Shown here piece by piece: positions 53,725-63,033 of a stretch of 64,000 nucleotides of DNA; position 1 is the first letter of the stretch, and each line of letters opens with the position of its first letter. A model generated the notes under the pieces. That model was not told the DNA's origin, did no database searches, and saw only the letters and a program-made list of their open reading frames with translations. The stretch spans positions 1-64,000 of the forward strand of contig JAJEDY010000021.1 of the NCBI GenBank assembly GCA_022821275.1. The letters run 5' to 3'. Source of the DNA: Candidatus Latescibacterota bacterium. Lineage in GTDB: Bacteria; Latescibacterota; UBA2968. The translations under genes were made by a program, and so were the position numbers.

Positions 53725-55779
53725 TTGGCAACGGACGAACCAAGAGATACTGAAGAAACAAAAGAGGATCTGACAGAATACGAACAGATTATGCCAGAGG
53801 ACGCGCCTTTTGAGGATGGCTTTGGCTGGAAGACGATATGGGCGACGGCGTTCGTTGGGATTGTCATGTTGCCAGGTGCGATTTATCTGGGTCTGGTAAC
53901 CGGGCAGAGCATGGCTGGCGCGTCTGAGTGGGTGACGATTATTCTCTTTTTAGAGATTGCCAAGCGCTCTTTTGTTCGGCTCAAGACACAGGAAATTTTG
54001 ATCATTTATTGGGTCGCTGCAGGGCTATTGGGCATTGGGGTAAAACTCGGTTCCGGCGCGCATCTGTACGGCGGACCTTTTGGAGGGTTGATCTGGGATC
54101 AGTATTTGATTCAGTCGCCCGCGGCCAAAGGTCTGGATAGTTATATCCCAAATTGGGTGACACCGCCTCTGGATTCGCCGGTTTATGCCGAGCGTACATT
54201 TGTGCATCCCGACTGGATTTTGCCGGTGTTGATTCTGTTTCTGGTCATGATTATCAATCAGGCTGCGCGGCTATCCTTTGGGTATGTGATGTTCCGCATT
54301 ACCAGCGATATCGAGCAATTGCCTTTTCCCCTCGAGCCCGTTCAAGCACGAGGTGTCACCGCACTGGCTGAAACATCGGCCAAAGCCGAGGGGTGGCGAT
54401 GGCGTGTGTTCAGCACGGGAACGTGTATTGGTCTGGTGTGGGGATTGCTCTATGTGGTTGTGCCCACGTTGTCGGGCATTTTTCTGACTGAGACCGTTCA
54501 GGTTTTGCCTATTCCATTTATCGATTTCACAGCCGAGGTAAAGACCATATTGCCCGCTGCGGTGTTTGGCATAGGAACGGATTTGGGGCATTTATTGTAT
54601 GGTTTTGTCCTGCCGTTTTACGTGGTGGTGGGATCGTTTATCGGTGCTGTGCTCGCCAATCTGGTAATTAATCCAGCCCTTTATCACTATGAAATTTTGA
54701 CCCGATGGGCACCGGGGATGACGGCGATTCCCGCAAGTATTTCCAATCGTTTCGATTTCTGGCTGAGCTTTGGAATCGGTACTTCAATCGTGATTGCGCT
54801 CACCGGTTTTTATATGGTAGGCAAAACCCTGCTGGAACAGCGCAAGCTGAAACAGGAAACAGGACATCATTCGATAAATATTAGTATGGAGGATTTGCCC
54901 GAAGGCCGGGGTGATATGCCGATGAAGTGGCCCCTTGTTTTGTGGGTCATGGCTTCTTTTGCCGCCATTGGGCTGTGCCAGTGGCTCGTGCCAGAGTTTC
55001 ACTGGGGATGGCTGGTGTTCTTCGCGTTTATTTATACGCCTATTTCGTCTTATATCGGTGCCCGGATGATCGGTCTCACGGGCAGTCCCTATGGGGCGAG
55101 CATTCCCTATATTCGAGAAGCGGCCATTTTGTTGTCTGGTTATAAAGGTATGGCGGTGTGGTTTGCGCCCATTCCTCTGCACGACCACGGGCTGGCTGTG
55201 CGGCAGTTTAAGCAACTGGAATTGACCAAGACAAAGATCGGTAGTTATCTCAAAATGGTCGTGATTACGATGTTTGTGATTTTCATTTGCAGCTTTATGT
55301 TCTATGAGTTTATCTGGCGGTTGGGTCCCATTCCATCTTCCACATATCCCTATGTCCAGCTATTTTGGCCCTATGAAGCTACGATGCAAACCGTGTGGCT
55401 CAAATCGACTTTGCCGCCCGAAGAAGTACAGGGTGCTGTAGGTATGGATCTTTTAAGAGAAATTATCATCCCCAAATACATTCTCACAGGGCTGGTTTCT
55501 GGTGGACTTCTCTATCTGGTACTGGTTGCCGCCAAGGTCCCCGTGCTGGCATTTTTCGGTTTTGTGAATGGCCTGGCGCAATGGCCGCATTTTGTCATTT
55601 TGAATTTTGCCGGGGCCATGCTGGGGCGATATCATTTTGCCAAGCGATTTGGCGAGTCCAAATGGAAGGCTTACGCGCCTATTTTAGTAGCGGGGTATTC
55701 CTGTGGCATGGGGCTTATTGGTATGACTTCGATTGCTGTGGCGTTGATATCCAAGGCCGTGTCTCAGGTGGTTTTCTAA
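53725..55779 (+). CDS. Polytopic transporter, OPT (oligopeptide)-like
   Basis: 684 residues, TTG start with GGGAGG six nt upstream. An acidic cytoplasmic N-terminus (about 40 residues) is followed by some 14-16 membrane helices (FVGIVMLPGAIYLGLVTGQS, YGFVLPFYVVVGSFIGAVLANL, GLVSGGLLYLVLVAAKVPVL). The pattern resembles DUF6784/6785 and OPT-family metal-peptide transporters, but the match is by eye only. It shares a transcript with the M28-like permease, which hints at peptide or chelate recognition and uptake. Confidence 0.65.
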   Translation: MATDEPRDTEETKEDLTEYEQIMPEDAPFEDGFGWKTIWATAFVGIVMLPGAIYLGLVTGQSMAGASEWVTIILFLEIAKRSFVRLKTQEILIIYWVAAGLLGIGVKLGSGAHLYGGPFGGLIWDQYLIQSPAAKGLDSYIPNWVTPPLDSPVYAERTFVHPDWILPVLILFLVMIINQAARLSFGYVMFRITSDIEQLPFPLEPVQARGVTALAETSAKAEGWRWRVFSTGTCIGLVWGLLYVVVPTLSGIFLTETVQVLPIPFIDFTAEVKTILPAAVFGIGTDLGHLLYGFVLPFYVVVGSFIGAVLANLVINPALYHYEILTRWAPGMTAIPASISNRFDFWLSFGIGTSIVIALTGFYMVGKTLLEQRKLKQETGHHSINISMEDLPEGRGDMPMKWPLVLWVMASFAAIGLCQWLVPEFHWGWLVFFAFIYTPISSYIGARMIGLTGSPYGASIPYIREAAILLSGYKGMAVWFAPIPLHDHGLAVRQFKQLELTKTKIGSYLKMVVITMFVIFICSFMFYEFIWRLGPIPSSTYPYVQLFWPYEATMQTVWLKSTLPPEEVQGAVGMDLLREIIIPKYILTGLVSGGLLYLVLVAAKVPVLAFFGFVNGLAQWPHFVILNFAGAMLGRYHFAKRFGESKWKAYAPILVAGYSCGMGLIGMTSIAVALISKAVSQVVF

Positions 55780-55887
55780 GATGAAATGATGGGTGGAACT
55801 TTTATCCGGGCATGTGTCGTCTAATTTGTTGCGATATGTGCCCGGATTTTTATGGGTATTTTTACAATTTTTTCAAAGGAGCAGATT

Positions 55888-56388
55888 ATGCAGAGGTTTC
55901 GATTCTTCGGTTTTTTGGCAGTGGCAATGCTTCTGGCCGCGTCCTGCGATGTGTGGGCACAGCCTCAAAGAGGCGGTCAAGGTCAAGGGGGGCAAGGACA
56001 GCGTGGGCAACGCGGAGGCGTTCAGGTACAGCGATTTTTACCAGTTGAACAGGTAATGACTTATCTGGCATTTAACGAGAATGTGGCTCTGAGCGATGCG
56101 CAACTCGTCAAGGTGCGCGCGTCGCTTAAGGGGATTTATGCAAAACGGCAGGAGTTGCAAAGAAGCCTGCGCGGAAGTAATGATCAGCAGGCGGCCATGC
56201 AGAAAGTGCGCGCACTGAGAATGGAAATGACACAGGGCTTGGCAGCCATTCTCAATGAGGATCAGACAAAGGGATTGCAAGAAATGATGCAGCGGATGGG
56301 TCAGCGCGGGCAGCGCGGGCAACGTGGCGGGCAAGGTGGTCGTGGTGGTGGTCGCGGAGGCGGTGGTGGCGGCGGTGGTGGTGAGTAG
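55888..56388 (+). CDS. Secreted Gly/Arg/Gln-rich low-complexity protein
   Basis: 166 residues from the ATG at 55888 with AAAGGAG upstream. Signal peptide with core FLAVAMLLAAS; cleavage may be at the Cys (AASC) or after DVWA. Two RGQ/GGQ-rich segments (QPQRGGQGQGGQGQRG near 30-45, and a C-terminal tract of RGQ repeats and a nine-Gly run) flank a helical core (about 55-135: VMTYLAFNENVALSDAQLVK, IYAKRQELQRSLRG) that resembles Spy/CpxP-like or DUF-type periplasmic helices. The terminator at 56427 follows. Function unknown. Confidence 0.75.
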   Translation: MQRFRFFGFLAVAMLLAASCDVWAQPQRGGQGQGGQGQRGQRGGVQVQRFLPVEQVMTYLAFNENVALSDAQLVKVRASLKGIYAKRQELQRSLRGSNDQQAAMQKVRALRMEMTQGLAAILNEDQTKGLQEMMQRMGQRGQRGQRGGQGGRGGGRGGGGGGGGGE

Positions 56389-56426
56389 AGCAGAGGTCCT
56401 CTGCCTGTTCAAGGTTGAAGATGTTA

Positions 56427-56466
56427 AAACGCGGGTTTCTTTGCAGAAGCCCGCGTTTATTTTTTG
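56427..56466 (+). terminator. Strong intrinsic terminator
   Basis: A 14-bp stem, AAACGCGGGTTTCT with AGAAGCCCGCGTTT, a TTGC loop and a T-rich tail. Confidence 0.92.
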
Positions 56467-56528
56467 GGCGCGCTTGTTTATCGCAAAAAAATGGGTTACA
56501 TTATCTCTCATTGCAATGGGAGGGTTTT

Positions 56529-57884
56529 GTGATACCTGAGTCTATTAAACATCTCAAGCGGCCTTTTTCTTTTGCTGTGGTTAGTGATACGCATTTTGTG
56601 ACGCGAGATTTTATCGGGCAGGCGTTTGACGCGACAAGACCGCTCAGTACTGAGGGGTATGTGGAAAATGTGACCTATTCGCTCGCGCCAATGATGGATG
56701 CATTGCGCGATCTCAAACCGGATTTTATAGTTTTGACCGGTGATGTGGCCGAACCTCCGCTGGATCCAGAACGCCATCGCGAGAATCTCAAGGCTGCACT
56801 GGATTTTTTTTCCACCTGTGATATTCCCCTGATCGTCGCTCGCGGAAATCACGATGGTAATTCGGCTTTTGATGAGGTTGTGGGACCGCGTATAGCACAG
56901 TTTTTAGGTGAGACGCCCAAAGCGCATTATTTTTCGTTTGAGGTGGATGGTTGTCAGTTTATTGTTCTGGATACGCCGTTTTGGAACGTTGAGCAATGTC
57001 AGTGGCTCGATGCTGTGTTGTCAGAAAATACTTATGCGCCGTCCTTTTTGCTGGGGCATCATCCTATATGGCCGGTAGCACGCGCTTTTTTTTACAATCG
57101 CGATTTTCAGACGGATATGGTCAATCTTCTGTCTCGGCACGCGATTGATGCCTATTTTTGTGGACATTCGCACAATCAAAGTATTGTGTTGCACCGCACG
57201 CCCCATTTGCCGGTGTTGCAGTGTATGGGTGCTCTGATTGGATTGTCTGACGCGCCGCCTCTTCCGCTCAACCACGTTCAAGCCCTTTTGCCCACGCCCG
57301 ATGATCTCATGGCGGTTTGGTCCGGATATATTGAAAATACGGCTCCGGGATGGTTTATGGGATATGTTACACAGGGTCAGGCGCGTGTGGAATGGCATCA
57401 TATTAACCGCGGGGCCGAAGCTCTGGTGCGCTGGTTTCGGCCTGGTGACATTCAGACTTTTTGGGCGATGGCTCCAGCGCCTCCCGCCCAACTCATTGAA
57501 GCAAATTTGCAGCGTATTCGCCAGGGGATTCTCCGTTTTTGTGCCTGGGATAGTATGGGAGATACGCGCGTATTTCTCAATGGGAACGAGATAGGCCTTC
57601 TGCCGCGTGCAGATAATTTTACGGCCAGTCGTCTGTCTTTACCTCCCAACGCGCTCGCTTGTTTACAGATGGAGAATAAGGTGCGTATTGAACCTGCTGA
57701 GGAAAGCGAGATGACGCTTGGCAATCTGGTTCTCGAAGTGGTTTTGCCCGGTGGTCGTAATGTGCGGTCGCAAGTTTTTGAAGATATTTATACGTGGTCT
57801 AACCGGTGGGAAGGGTATGAATATGAGACGTTGCAAAAGATGAAACCGGGGCGACCGTTATCTACAGTGTTGTCTTTCAGGTGA
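56529..57884 (+). CDS. Calcineurin-like metallophosphoesterase
   Basis: 451 residues from a GTG at 56529 with GGGAGGG just upstream; the open frame extends back through the terminator and is not used. Dimetal motifs are complete: SDTHF (D, H), LTGDVAE (D), GNHDG (N, H), GHHPIW (H) and CGHSHNQ (H-x-H). The C-terminal 170 residues form a beta-rich domain. No signal peptide is visible. It is joined to the YyaL-like gene by a short gap. Substrate unknown (phosphodiester or phosphoprotein). Confidence 0.88.
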   Translation: MIPESIKHLKRPFSFAVVSDTHFVTRDFIGQAFDATRPLSTEGYVENVTYSLAPMMDALRDLKPDFIVLTGDVAEPPLDPERHRENLKAALDFFSTCDIPLIVARGNHDGNSAFDEVVGPRIAQFLGETPKAHYFSFEVDGCQFIVLDTPFWNVEQCQWLDAVLSENTYAPSFLLGHHPIWPVARAFFYNRDFQTDMVNLLSRHAIDAYFCGHSHNQSIVLHRTPHLPVLQCMGALIGLSDAPPLPLNHVQALLPTPDDLMAVWSGYIENTAPGWFMGYVTQGQARVEWHHINRGAEALVRWFRPGDIQTFWAMAPAPPAQLIEANLQRIRQGILRFCAWDSMGDTRVFLNGNEIGLLPRADNFTASRLSLPPNALACLQMENKVRIEPAEESEMTLGNLVLEVVLPGGRNVRSQVFEDIYTWSNRWEGYEYETLQKMKPGRPLSTVLSFR

Positions 57885-57891
57885 GGATGTG

Positions 57892-59916
57892 ATGGACGAT
57901 AGAAGAGATACCAATCGATTGATCCGCGAGACCAGTCCGTATTTATTGCAGCATGCACACAATCCCGTTGCGTGGTTTCCATGGGGAGAAGAGGCATTTG
58001 AAAAGGCTCAGGCTGAAAACAAGCCCATTTTTTTGAGCGTGGGATATGCGGCCTGTCACTGGTGCCATGTGATGGCACACGAGAGTTTTGAAGACGAGGA
58101 TATTGCGCAGATTATGAACGCGCATTTTGTCAATGTGAAGGTCGATCGGGAAGAACGTCCCGATGTCGATGAAATTTATATGAATGCAGTACAAGTTATG
58201 ACGGGTTCCGGTGGGTGGCCTATGAGTGTGTTTTTGACACCGCAGGGTGTTCCGTTTTACGGAGGTACGTATTTTCCACCTGAGAGCAGGCACAACATAC
58301 CGGGCTTTCCCCAGGTTTTGGATTCCGTTGCCAGGCATTATCGAGAAAAAGGTGATAATGTCGCAGATGTGGCGAGTCGATTGCACGAGCACTTGCGGGC
58401 GATGGCGCGTATTGACGCGTTGGCAGATGGCCTGACTGAGGCGGATTTTGAAGGTGCATTTCAAAAGATCAGATCGAATTTTGATTTTCAACATGGCGGG
58501 TTTGGCACACAGCCCAAGTTTCCAAATTCGATGAATCTCGACGTGTTTTTGCGAACCCATTTGCGTACGGGGAACGAAGAGGCACTTGCGATGGTGACGT
58601 TGACGCTTGAAAAAATGGCGCGCGGGGGCATTTACGATCAGCTCGGCGGCGGATTTCATCGCTATTCTGTGGATCGCTACTGGCTCGTGCCCCATTTTGA
58701 AAAGATGCTGTATGATAACGCACTGCTCGCACAGCTTTATACGCAGACTTATCAGGTGACGAGACAACCACTTTTTGCGCGTATTGCCAGGTCAATTCTG
58801 GATTATACGCGCCGAGAGATGACTGCGCCAGAAGGTGGTTTTTATTCTACGCAAGATGCCGATAGCGAAGGGGAAGAGGGTAAGTTTTTTGTGTGGACTC
58901 CGCAGGAGGTGGTGGATTTATTGGGCGAAGAAGACGGTGCGGCGTTTTGTCGGTATTTTGATGTGACGGAGCGGGGCAATTTTGAAGGTAAAAATATTTT
59001 GAATATCCCACATGTATATGAGGTCGATGAAGATGTGATAGCACGCGGGGGTGCGATTTTGTTTGATGCGCGAGAAGAGCGCGTGAAACCCGAGTGCGAT
59101 GAAAAAATTCAGGTGAGTTGGAATGGGATGATGATTTCGGCTTTTGCGCGGGCATATCGGGCGTTTGGAGATCCCATTTACCTGAAGAGTGCGTCAGATG
59201 CGGCTCAATTTATCCTGGAGAATATGTGTACGGATCGCGGGCTTTTGTTGCATACTTTTACAGACGGGCATGCGCGTTTCAATGCCTATCAGGATGATTA
59301 TGCCTGTTTGATTGTTGGGTTAGTCGATCTGTACGAAGCGAGTTTTGAGGCTTCTTGTATCGTTGCTGCCCGCGATTTTATGGAGGTGATGATCGATCAG
59401 TTCTGGGATGATGAAGACGGCGGATTTTTTTATACGGGAAGAGACCACGAGGAGTTGATCGTGCGTTCAAAAAATCCCTTTGATAATGCTATGCCGTCTG
59501 GTAATTCGATGGGGGCGATGGCTCTGCTGCGATTAGGGACGCTGCTGGAGCGCGAAGATTGGCGGGATATGGGTGCTCGCATTTTGCATCTTTTTGGCAG
59601 GCATATTCGAGAGGTGCCTTCGGGCTTTGGCAATATGATTTGTGCCCTGGACCTCCATTTGCAAGGGGCTGTGGAGGTTGCTATTTTGGGTGATCGAGAT
59701 AGAGAGGATACGGTTGCACTGCTCAATGTGGTGAATAAGACCTGGCGACCCAATGTCGTTTTGTGTGGGGGTAATGATCCCGTATCTGACGCTATTCCAC
59801 TTTTGAAAAATCGCGGCATGATCGACGGACGCGCCACGGCTTATGTCTGTCGCAATTTTGTCTGCTCAGAACCCGTTACAGATGCCGAGGCACTGGAAAA
59901 ATTACTGGATGAATAG
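57892..59916 (+). CDS. Thioredoxin-domain protein, YyaL/DUF255 (SSP411-like) family
   Basis: 674 residues from the ATG at 57892 (GAGG five nt before; a GTG one codon earlier is open). The N-terminal thioredoxin-like domain carries the [11 protein letters not shown] motif (C55, C58), [29 protein letters not shown] and [21 protein letters not shown]. The rest is an (alpha/alpha)6 glycosidase-like barrel ([47 protein letters not shown]). It is highly conserved in bacteria and eukaryotes, function uncertain. Confidence 0.93.
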   Translation: MDDRRDTNRLIRETSPYLLQHAHNPVAWFPWGEEAFEKAQAENKPIFLSVGYAACHWCHVMAHESFEDEDIAQIMNAHFVNVKVDREERPDVDEIYMNAVQVMTGSGGWPMSVFLTPQGVPFYGGTYFPPESRHNIPGFPQVLDSVARHYREKGDNVADVASRLHEHLRAMARIDALADGLTEADFEGAFQKIRSNFDFQHGGFGTQPKFPNSMNLDVFLRTHLRTGNEEALAMVTLTLEKMARGGIYDQLGGGFHRYSVDRYWLVPHFEKMLYDNALLAQLYTQTYQVTRQPLFARIARSILDYTRREMTAPEGGFYSTQDADSEGEEGKFFVWTPQEVVDLLGEEDGAAFCRYFDVTERGNFEGKNILNIPHVYEVDEDVIARGGAILFDAREERVKPECDEKIQVSWNGMMISAFARAYRAFGDPIYLKSASDAAQFILENMCTDRGLLLHTFTDGHARFNAYQDDYACLIVGLVDLYEASFEASCIVAARDFMEVMIDQFWDDEDGGFFYTGRDHEELIVRSKNPFDNAMPSGNSMGAMALLRLGTLLEREDWRDMGARILHLFGRHIREVPSGFGNMICALDLHLQGAVEVAILGDRDREDTVALLNVVNKTWRPNVVLCGGNDPVSDAIPLLKNRGMIDGRATAYVCRNFVCSEPVTDAEALEKLLDE

Positions 59917-59984
59917 AGTTCGGGATACTAATTTGACAGAGAAGTCAACAATCTAACAACTAAATCCAAATGAAAGGATATGTC

Positions 59985-60530
59985 ATGGCAGATGTTTTGA
60001 TTATAGGCGATGGGCCTGCGGGGTTGAGTGCCGCGCTGTTTTTGGCGAAGAATGGTCAGAATGTGACGGTGTTTGGGCAAGATGGGACGCCGATGCACAA
60101 GGCGATGCTTTACAATTATCTGGGTATTCCCGAGATGACGGGGAGTGAATTTCAGCGGGTAGGTCGGGCACAGGTCCAGAATTTGGGCGGCACAATTGAG
60201 GATGTAGAAGTGACCGATGCCGAAAAGACGGATGGTGGGTTTGCCGTTACAACGGGGGATGGAGACCGAAGAGAGGGGAAGTATCTCATTTTAGCCACTG
60301 GTACAAATACCAAATTGGCCGAGGGTCTGAGTTTGGCTAAGGAGAACAAGGGTATTGTTGCCGATGGCGATGGCCGCACTTCGGTTGAGGGGCTTTTTGC
60401 AGTGGGTTGGAATACGCGTCTCATCCGCACGCAGGCGATTATTTCCGCCGGGCAAGGCGCCGCGACCGCGCTGGAAATTTTATCGCTCGAAGCTGGTGAA
60501 GATTTTCATGATTTTGATGTTGTGGAATAA
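59985..60530 (+). CDS. Half-size FAD-dependent oxidoreductase (thioredoxin-reductase-like)
   Basis: 181 residues from the ATG at 59985, seven nt after AAAGGA. The dinucleotide-binding loop GDGPAGLSAALFLAKNGQNV and the C-terminal EGLFAVGWNTRLIRTQ, typical of pyridine-nucleotide-disulfide reductases, are present, as is LILATGTNT. The NADPH domain with its CxxC is missing, so the protein is about 60 percent of normal TrxR length. This short form recurs as stand-alone FAD proteins and may need a partner. Its last 22 nt recur at 61301. Confidence 0.8.
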   Translation: MADVLIIGDGPAGLSAALFLAKNGQNVTVFGQDGTPMHKAMLYNYLGIPEMTGSEFQRVGRAQVQNLGGTIEDVEVTDAEKTDGGFAVTTGDGDRREGKYLILATGTNTKLAEGLSLAKENKGIVADGDGRTSVEGLFAVGWNTRLIRTQAIISAGQGAATALEILSLEAGEDFHDFDVVE

Positions 60531-60532
60531 GG
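60511..60532 (+). repeat. 22-bp direct repeat, copy 1
   Basis: ATTTTGATGTTGTGGAATAA plus GG, the last codons and stop of the oxidoreductase gene plus 2 nt. A perfect copy lies at 61301-61322. Bases just after the repeat differ only by transitions over about 8 nt. Confidence 0.9.
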
Positions 60533-60549
60533 CGAGACGAGGAAGAATT

Positions 60550-60792
60550 ATGAAAATTACCGAGACAAATACCACCATTGGCGCACTGATTGAACGCCTC
60601 GAAGCTACGGGAAAACCCAGGACGACGAAGGCCCGAGCCTTCATTATTATCGAGGATGGGGGAGCGCAGACACGCGAAGATATCCGAGAGACCGTAGCGC
60701 AATTTCGGGCGAGCTTTAAGGATATACCCTCTGAGGAGATCGAACAAATTATTGGTGAGTCCAGACGGGCAGTAAGAGCGCAAAAATCATGA
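60550..60792 (+). CDS. Putative antitoxin of a VapBC-like module
   Basis: 80 residues, AGGAAG before the ATG. N-terminal segment KITETNTTIGALIERLEATG, then a helical C-terminus (SEEIEQIIGESRRAVRAQ) suited to wrap the toxin. No clear ribbon-helix-helix or AbrB motif is seen, so the DNA-binding type is unknown. Its stop overlaps the PIN gene start (ATGA), the usual antitoxin-first order. Confidence 0.7.
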   Translation: MKITETNTTIGALIERLEATGKPRTTKARAFIIIEDGGAQTREDIRETVAQFRASFKDIPSEEIEQIIGESRRAVRAQKS

Positions 60793-61223
60793 CGCGAGTT
60801 GTGCTGGATACCAATGTATTAATCAGTGCTATCCTGAATCCGCACGGGAGTCCAGGCATTATACTTGATCTGGTCTTTGACCAGAAAGCGTCTCTTTGTC
60901 TCTCTGCACCTCTTATAGACGAAATTCAGCGCGTCATTCATTATGACAAGATGGTTGATTTGATAAAAAAAGGGGGAAAGACTGTTGAGCAAGCAGGAGA
61001 GATCGTAGATAAGATTGTTGCAATAGCGGAAGTAGCCGCTGGTCGCAGGGAAGTAAGCCTGATAGATGCCGATCCGGATGATAATATGGTGCTGGGCTGT
61101 GCTCTTGAATCCGAGGCCGATTACATCATCTCTGGAGATCGACATCTCACCGCATTAGGTAATTTTCAAGATATCCCCATTCTCACGCCCAGGGCTTTCC
61201 TGGATACGCAGGTTAATTCTTGA
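60789..61223 (+). CDS. PIN-domain toxin (PIN_3, putative toxin component)
   Basis: 144 residues. PIN nuclease acidic residues: D7 in VLDTNVLISA, E45 in LIDEIQRV, D97/D98 in DADPDDN and D117 in ISGDRHL. The D-E-D-D set is complete, so an active Mg2+-dependent RNase is expected. The NPHGSPG segment and length fit the COG1569 group. Together with the upstream gene it forms a compact toxin-antitoxin pair inserted between the oxidoreductase gene and its likely terminator. Confidence 0.85.
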   Translation: MTRVVLDTNVLISAILNPHGSPGIILDLVFDQKASLCLSAPLIDEIQRVIHYDKMVDLIKKGGKTVEQAGEIVDKIVAIAEVAAGRREVSLIDADPDDNMVLGCALESEADYIISGDRHLTALGNFQDIPILTPRAFLDTQVNS

Positions 61224-61300
61224 ATGCCTGACCTTGCTCTGGCTTTCAACGACGAGTTGGCTCAGTCTATATCTGATAGTTTCTTGTCTCATGTATGGAA

Positions 61301-61322
61301 ATTTTGATGTTGTGGAATAAGG
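61301..61322 (+). repeat. 22-bp direct repeat, copy 2
   Basis: Perfect copy of 60511-60532, here in non-coding DNA directly before the terminator at 61341. It brackets the toxin-antitoxin module. Confidence 0.9.
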
Positions 61323-61340
61323 TAAGATAAATTTCTCCGG

Positions 61341-61394
61341 GAGGTTCCATGCATGCCCTGTTCAGACAGCCGGGTATTTGGAACCTCTTTTTTT
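61341..61394 (+). terminator. Intrinsic terminator with long loop
   Basis: GAGGTTCCA (61341-61349) pairs with TGGAACCTC (61379-61387), followed by seven T. It probably belonged to the oxidoreductase gene before the toxin-antitoxin insertion. Confidence 0.8.
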
Positions 61395-61446
61395 ATGATC
61401 GAACCCCTGCATTCGTCCATTTTCTCCGTTTATAGAGGAGATCGTC

Positions 61447-63030
61447 ATGCGTGTTTTTCTATTTGTGCATTTCGTGGTGTTCCTATTCCTCAGTCCTGTA
61501 TTTGCTGAAATAGATGTTGCTGTCGTATCTGAAAGCATTGTGCAGGTGCGTGTGTACAAGAATCATAAGATTCTGGCTGAGGGAAGCGGTTTTGTTGTGA
61601 ATGAAGAGGGGTATGTACTGACGAACGCTCATCTCTTGGCGGATGCAGAGGGATTGACCGTCCGGTCCCGAAAGACCGGTGCCGAAATCGTGTCACAGCA
61701 GATCTTTACCAATCGGGAATTGAATCTCGCTTTGTTGCGCGTACAGGGTCTGGATTTACCGCCTCTCAACTTGTCCGAACAAGGGGCCGCTGTAGGCCGG
61801 GTCGTGGAAACCCTGAAGATAACTCCTCAGGATAGTATCCAGATTGCTCGTGGGACTATTGGCGCATACCAGGATGTGCCGGGAAAAAAAGTGAGTGATC
61901 CCGTGGTACATCTGCTACAGCACAATGCCATGGTGACTTCCAGAGCATTTGGTATGCCCCTGTTTAATGAGTGCGGGGATGTTGTCGCTATTAACCTGCC
62001 AGACCTGGAGAGCGGATCCTGGCCGTTTCGAAAGGTTGAACCCAGAGAAGCAATTTTTGCCTTACGCAGCGGCGATATCATTACCGTGCTTAAAGACCGG
62101 AAGATTGCACATACAGTAGTTGAAGAAGAATGCTTGAGTGCTGTTGAACGCGCTCAACGAGATAAAAAAATCGCAGAAGATAGTATCAAAGCAGTAGCAC
62201 AAGCGGCAAGAGATAGTGTTAGTGCAGAAAGAGTTGCTCGGTTGGCGGCTGAAAAAGCTGTCAGGGAAAAGCAACAGGAGGCCGAAAACGCAAAAGCTGC
62301 TCGGCTGGCTGCCGAACGGGCGAAGGCACAGGCGGATTCAGCGAGTAAGGCGGCGGCAGATAGTGTCAAAGTAGCACAAGACAGTATCAACACGGCGCGG
62401 CTGGCATTAGAACGAGAAAAGGCAAGGACCGATTCGTTAAAGAAGGTGGCAGAGGAGCGTATTGCCGCTCAAAACGCAGCAGATAGTCTCGCTGCAGTAC
62501 ATCAGCAGGATCGCGAAAAGACATCTCAAAGATTGCAATGGGCTATCGTCTCCGGGAGTGCGGTGGTCATTCTGGTACTCCTCGGCTGGTTCATGTTTGC
62601 ACGCAGGAAGAGGGCGCGATTGCAAGCGACCGCTTCTCGTTTGAGCGAGGCAGAACAAGAGGCCGAAGCCGCGAGACAAGCCGCAGCACAAGCACCACAG
62701 CCCGCGCCTTTCAGATGTCTATTAGAAGGCCAGGATAACACAGGCCAACCATTTGCGTTGAGTATTCCAGCATTGGCTCTGTCTTCAGGTGCCACGCTTG
62801 GAAGAAGCCCTGCCAACGCAGAATTTATTATTGATCACGAATCCGTATCCCGCGAACATATCAAGCTTTTGTATGCCGACGGAAATCTCTATGCAGAGGA
62901 CCTGGGTAGCACGAATGGCACCAGAATCAATGGACGTTTGCTCAATCCGCGTGAACCAGTAGTGTTGCATAACAATGATCAACTCGAGTTGGGGCCTGTT
63001 GTTTTTCAGGTGCGTTTGATGCAGGAGTGA
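61447..63030 (+). CDS. Catalytically dead trypsin-like protein with coiled coil, TM and FHA domain
   Basis: 527 residues. Signal peptide (1-20), then a trypsin-like domain (21-220). The catalytic His is kept (TNAHLL, H62), but the Asp is Asn (ELNLALL, N93) and the GNSGG serine loop reads TSRAFGMPL (Ser site F168), so it should be inactive. Residues 232-360 are an Ala/Arg/Lys-rich coiled coil with a recurring DSVK/ADS motif, 366-384 one membrane helix followed by RRKRAR (cytoplasmic side), and 425-527 an FHA domain with GRS, SREHI and DLGSTNGTRING. The protein could sense a periplasmic peptide and signal to phosphothreonine proteins inside (inference). The active protease gene follows 3 nt later. 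Confidence 0.85.
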   Translation: MRVFLFVHFVVFLFLSPVFAEIDVAVVSESIVQVRVYKNHKILAEGSGFVVNEEGYVLTNAHLLADAEGLTVRSRKTGAEIVSQQIFTNRELNLALLRVQGLDLPPLNLSEQGAAVGRVVETLKITPQDSIQIARGTIGAYQDVPGKKVSDPVVHLLQHNAMVTSRAFGMPLFNECGDVVAINLPDLESGSWPFRKVEPREAIFALRSGDIITVLKDRKIAHTVVEEECLSAVERAQRDKKIAEDSIKAVAQAARDSVSAERVARLAAEKAVREKQQEAENAKAARLAAERAKAQADSASKAAADSVKVAQDSINTARLALEREKARTDSLKKVAEERIAAQNAADSLAAVHQQDREKTSQRLQWAIVSGSAVVILVLLGWFMFARRKRARLQATASRLSEAEQEAEAARQAAAQAPQPAPFRCLLEGQDNTGQPFALSIPALALSSGATLGRSPANAEFIIDHESVSREHIKLLYADGNLYAEDLGSTNGTRINGRLLNPREPVVLHNNDQLELGPVVFQVRLMQE

Positions 63031-63033
63031 AAA

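Noticed and set aside
60533-61300. Classical transposon carrying the toxin-antitoxin pair
   Set aside because: No transposase or inverted ends; a 22-bp duplication is longer than usual for simple insertion sequences.
61224-61307. 27-codon frame after the PIN gene
   Set aside because: No ribosome site, no family; probably chance.
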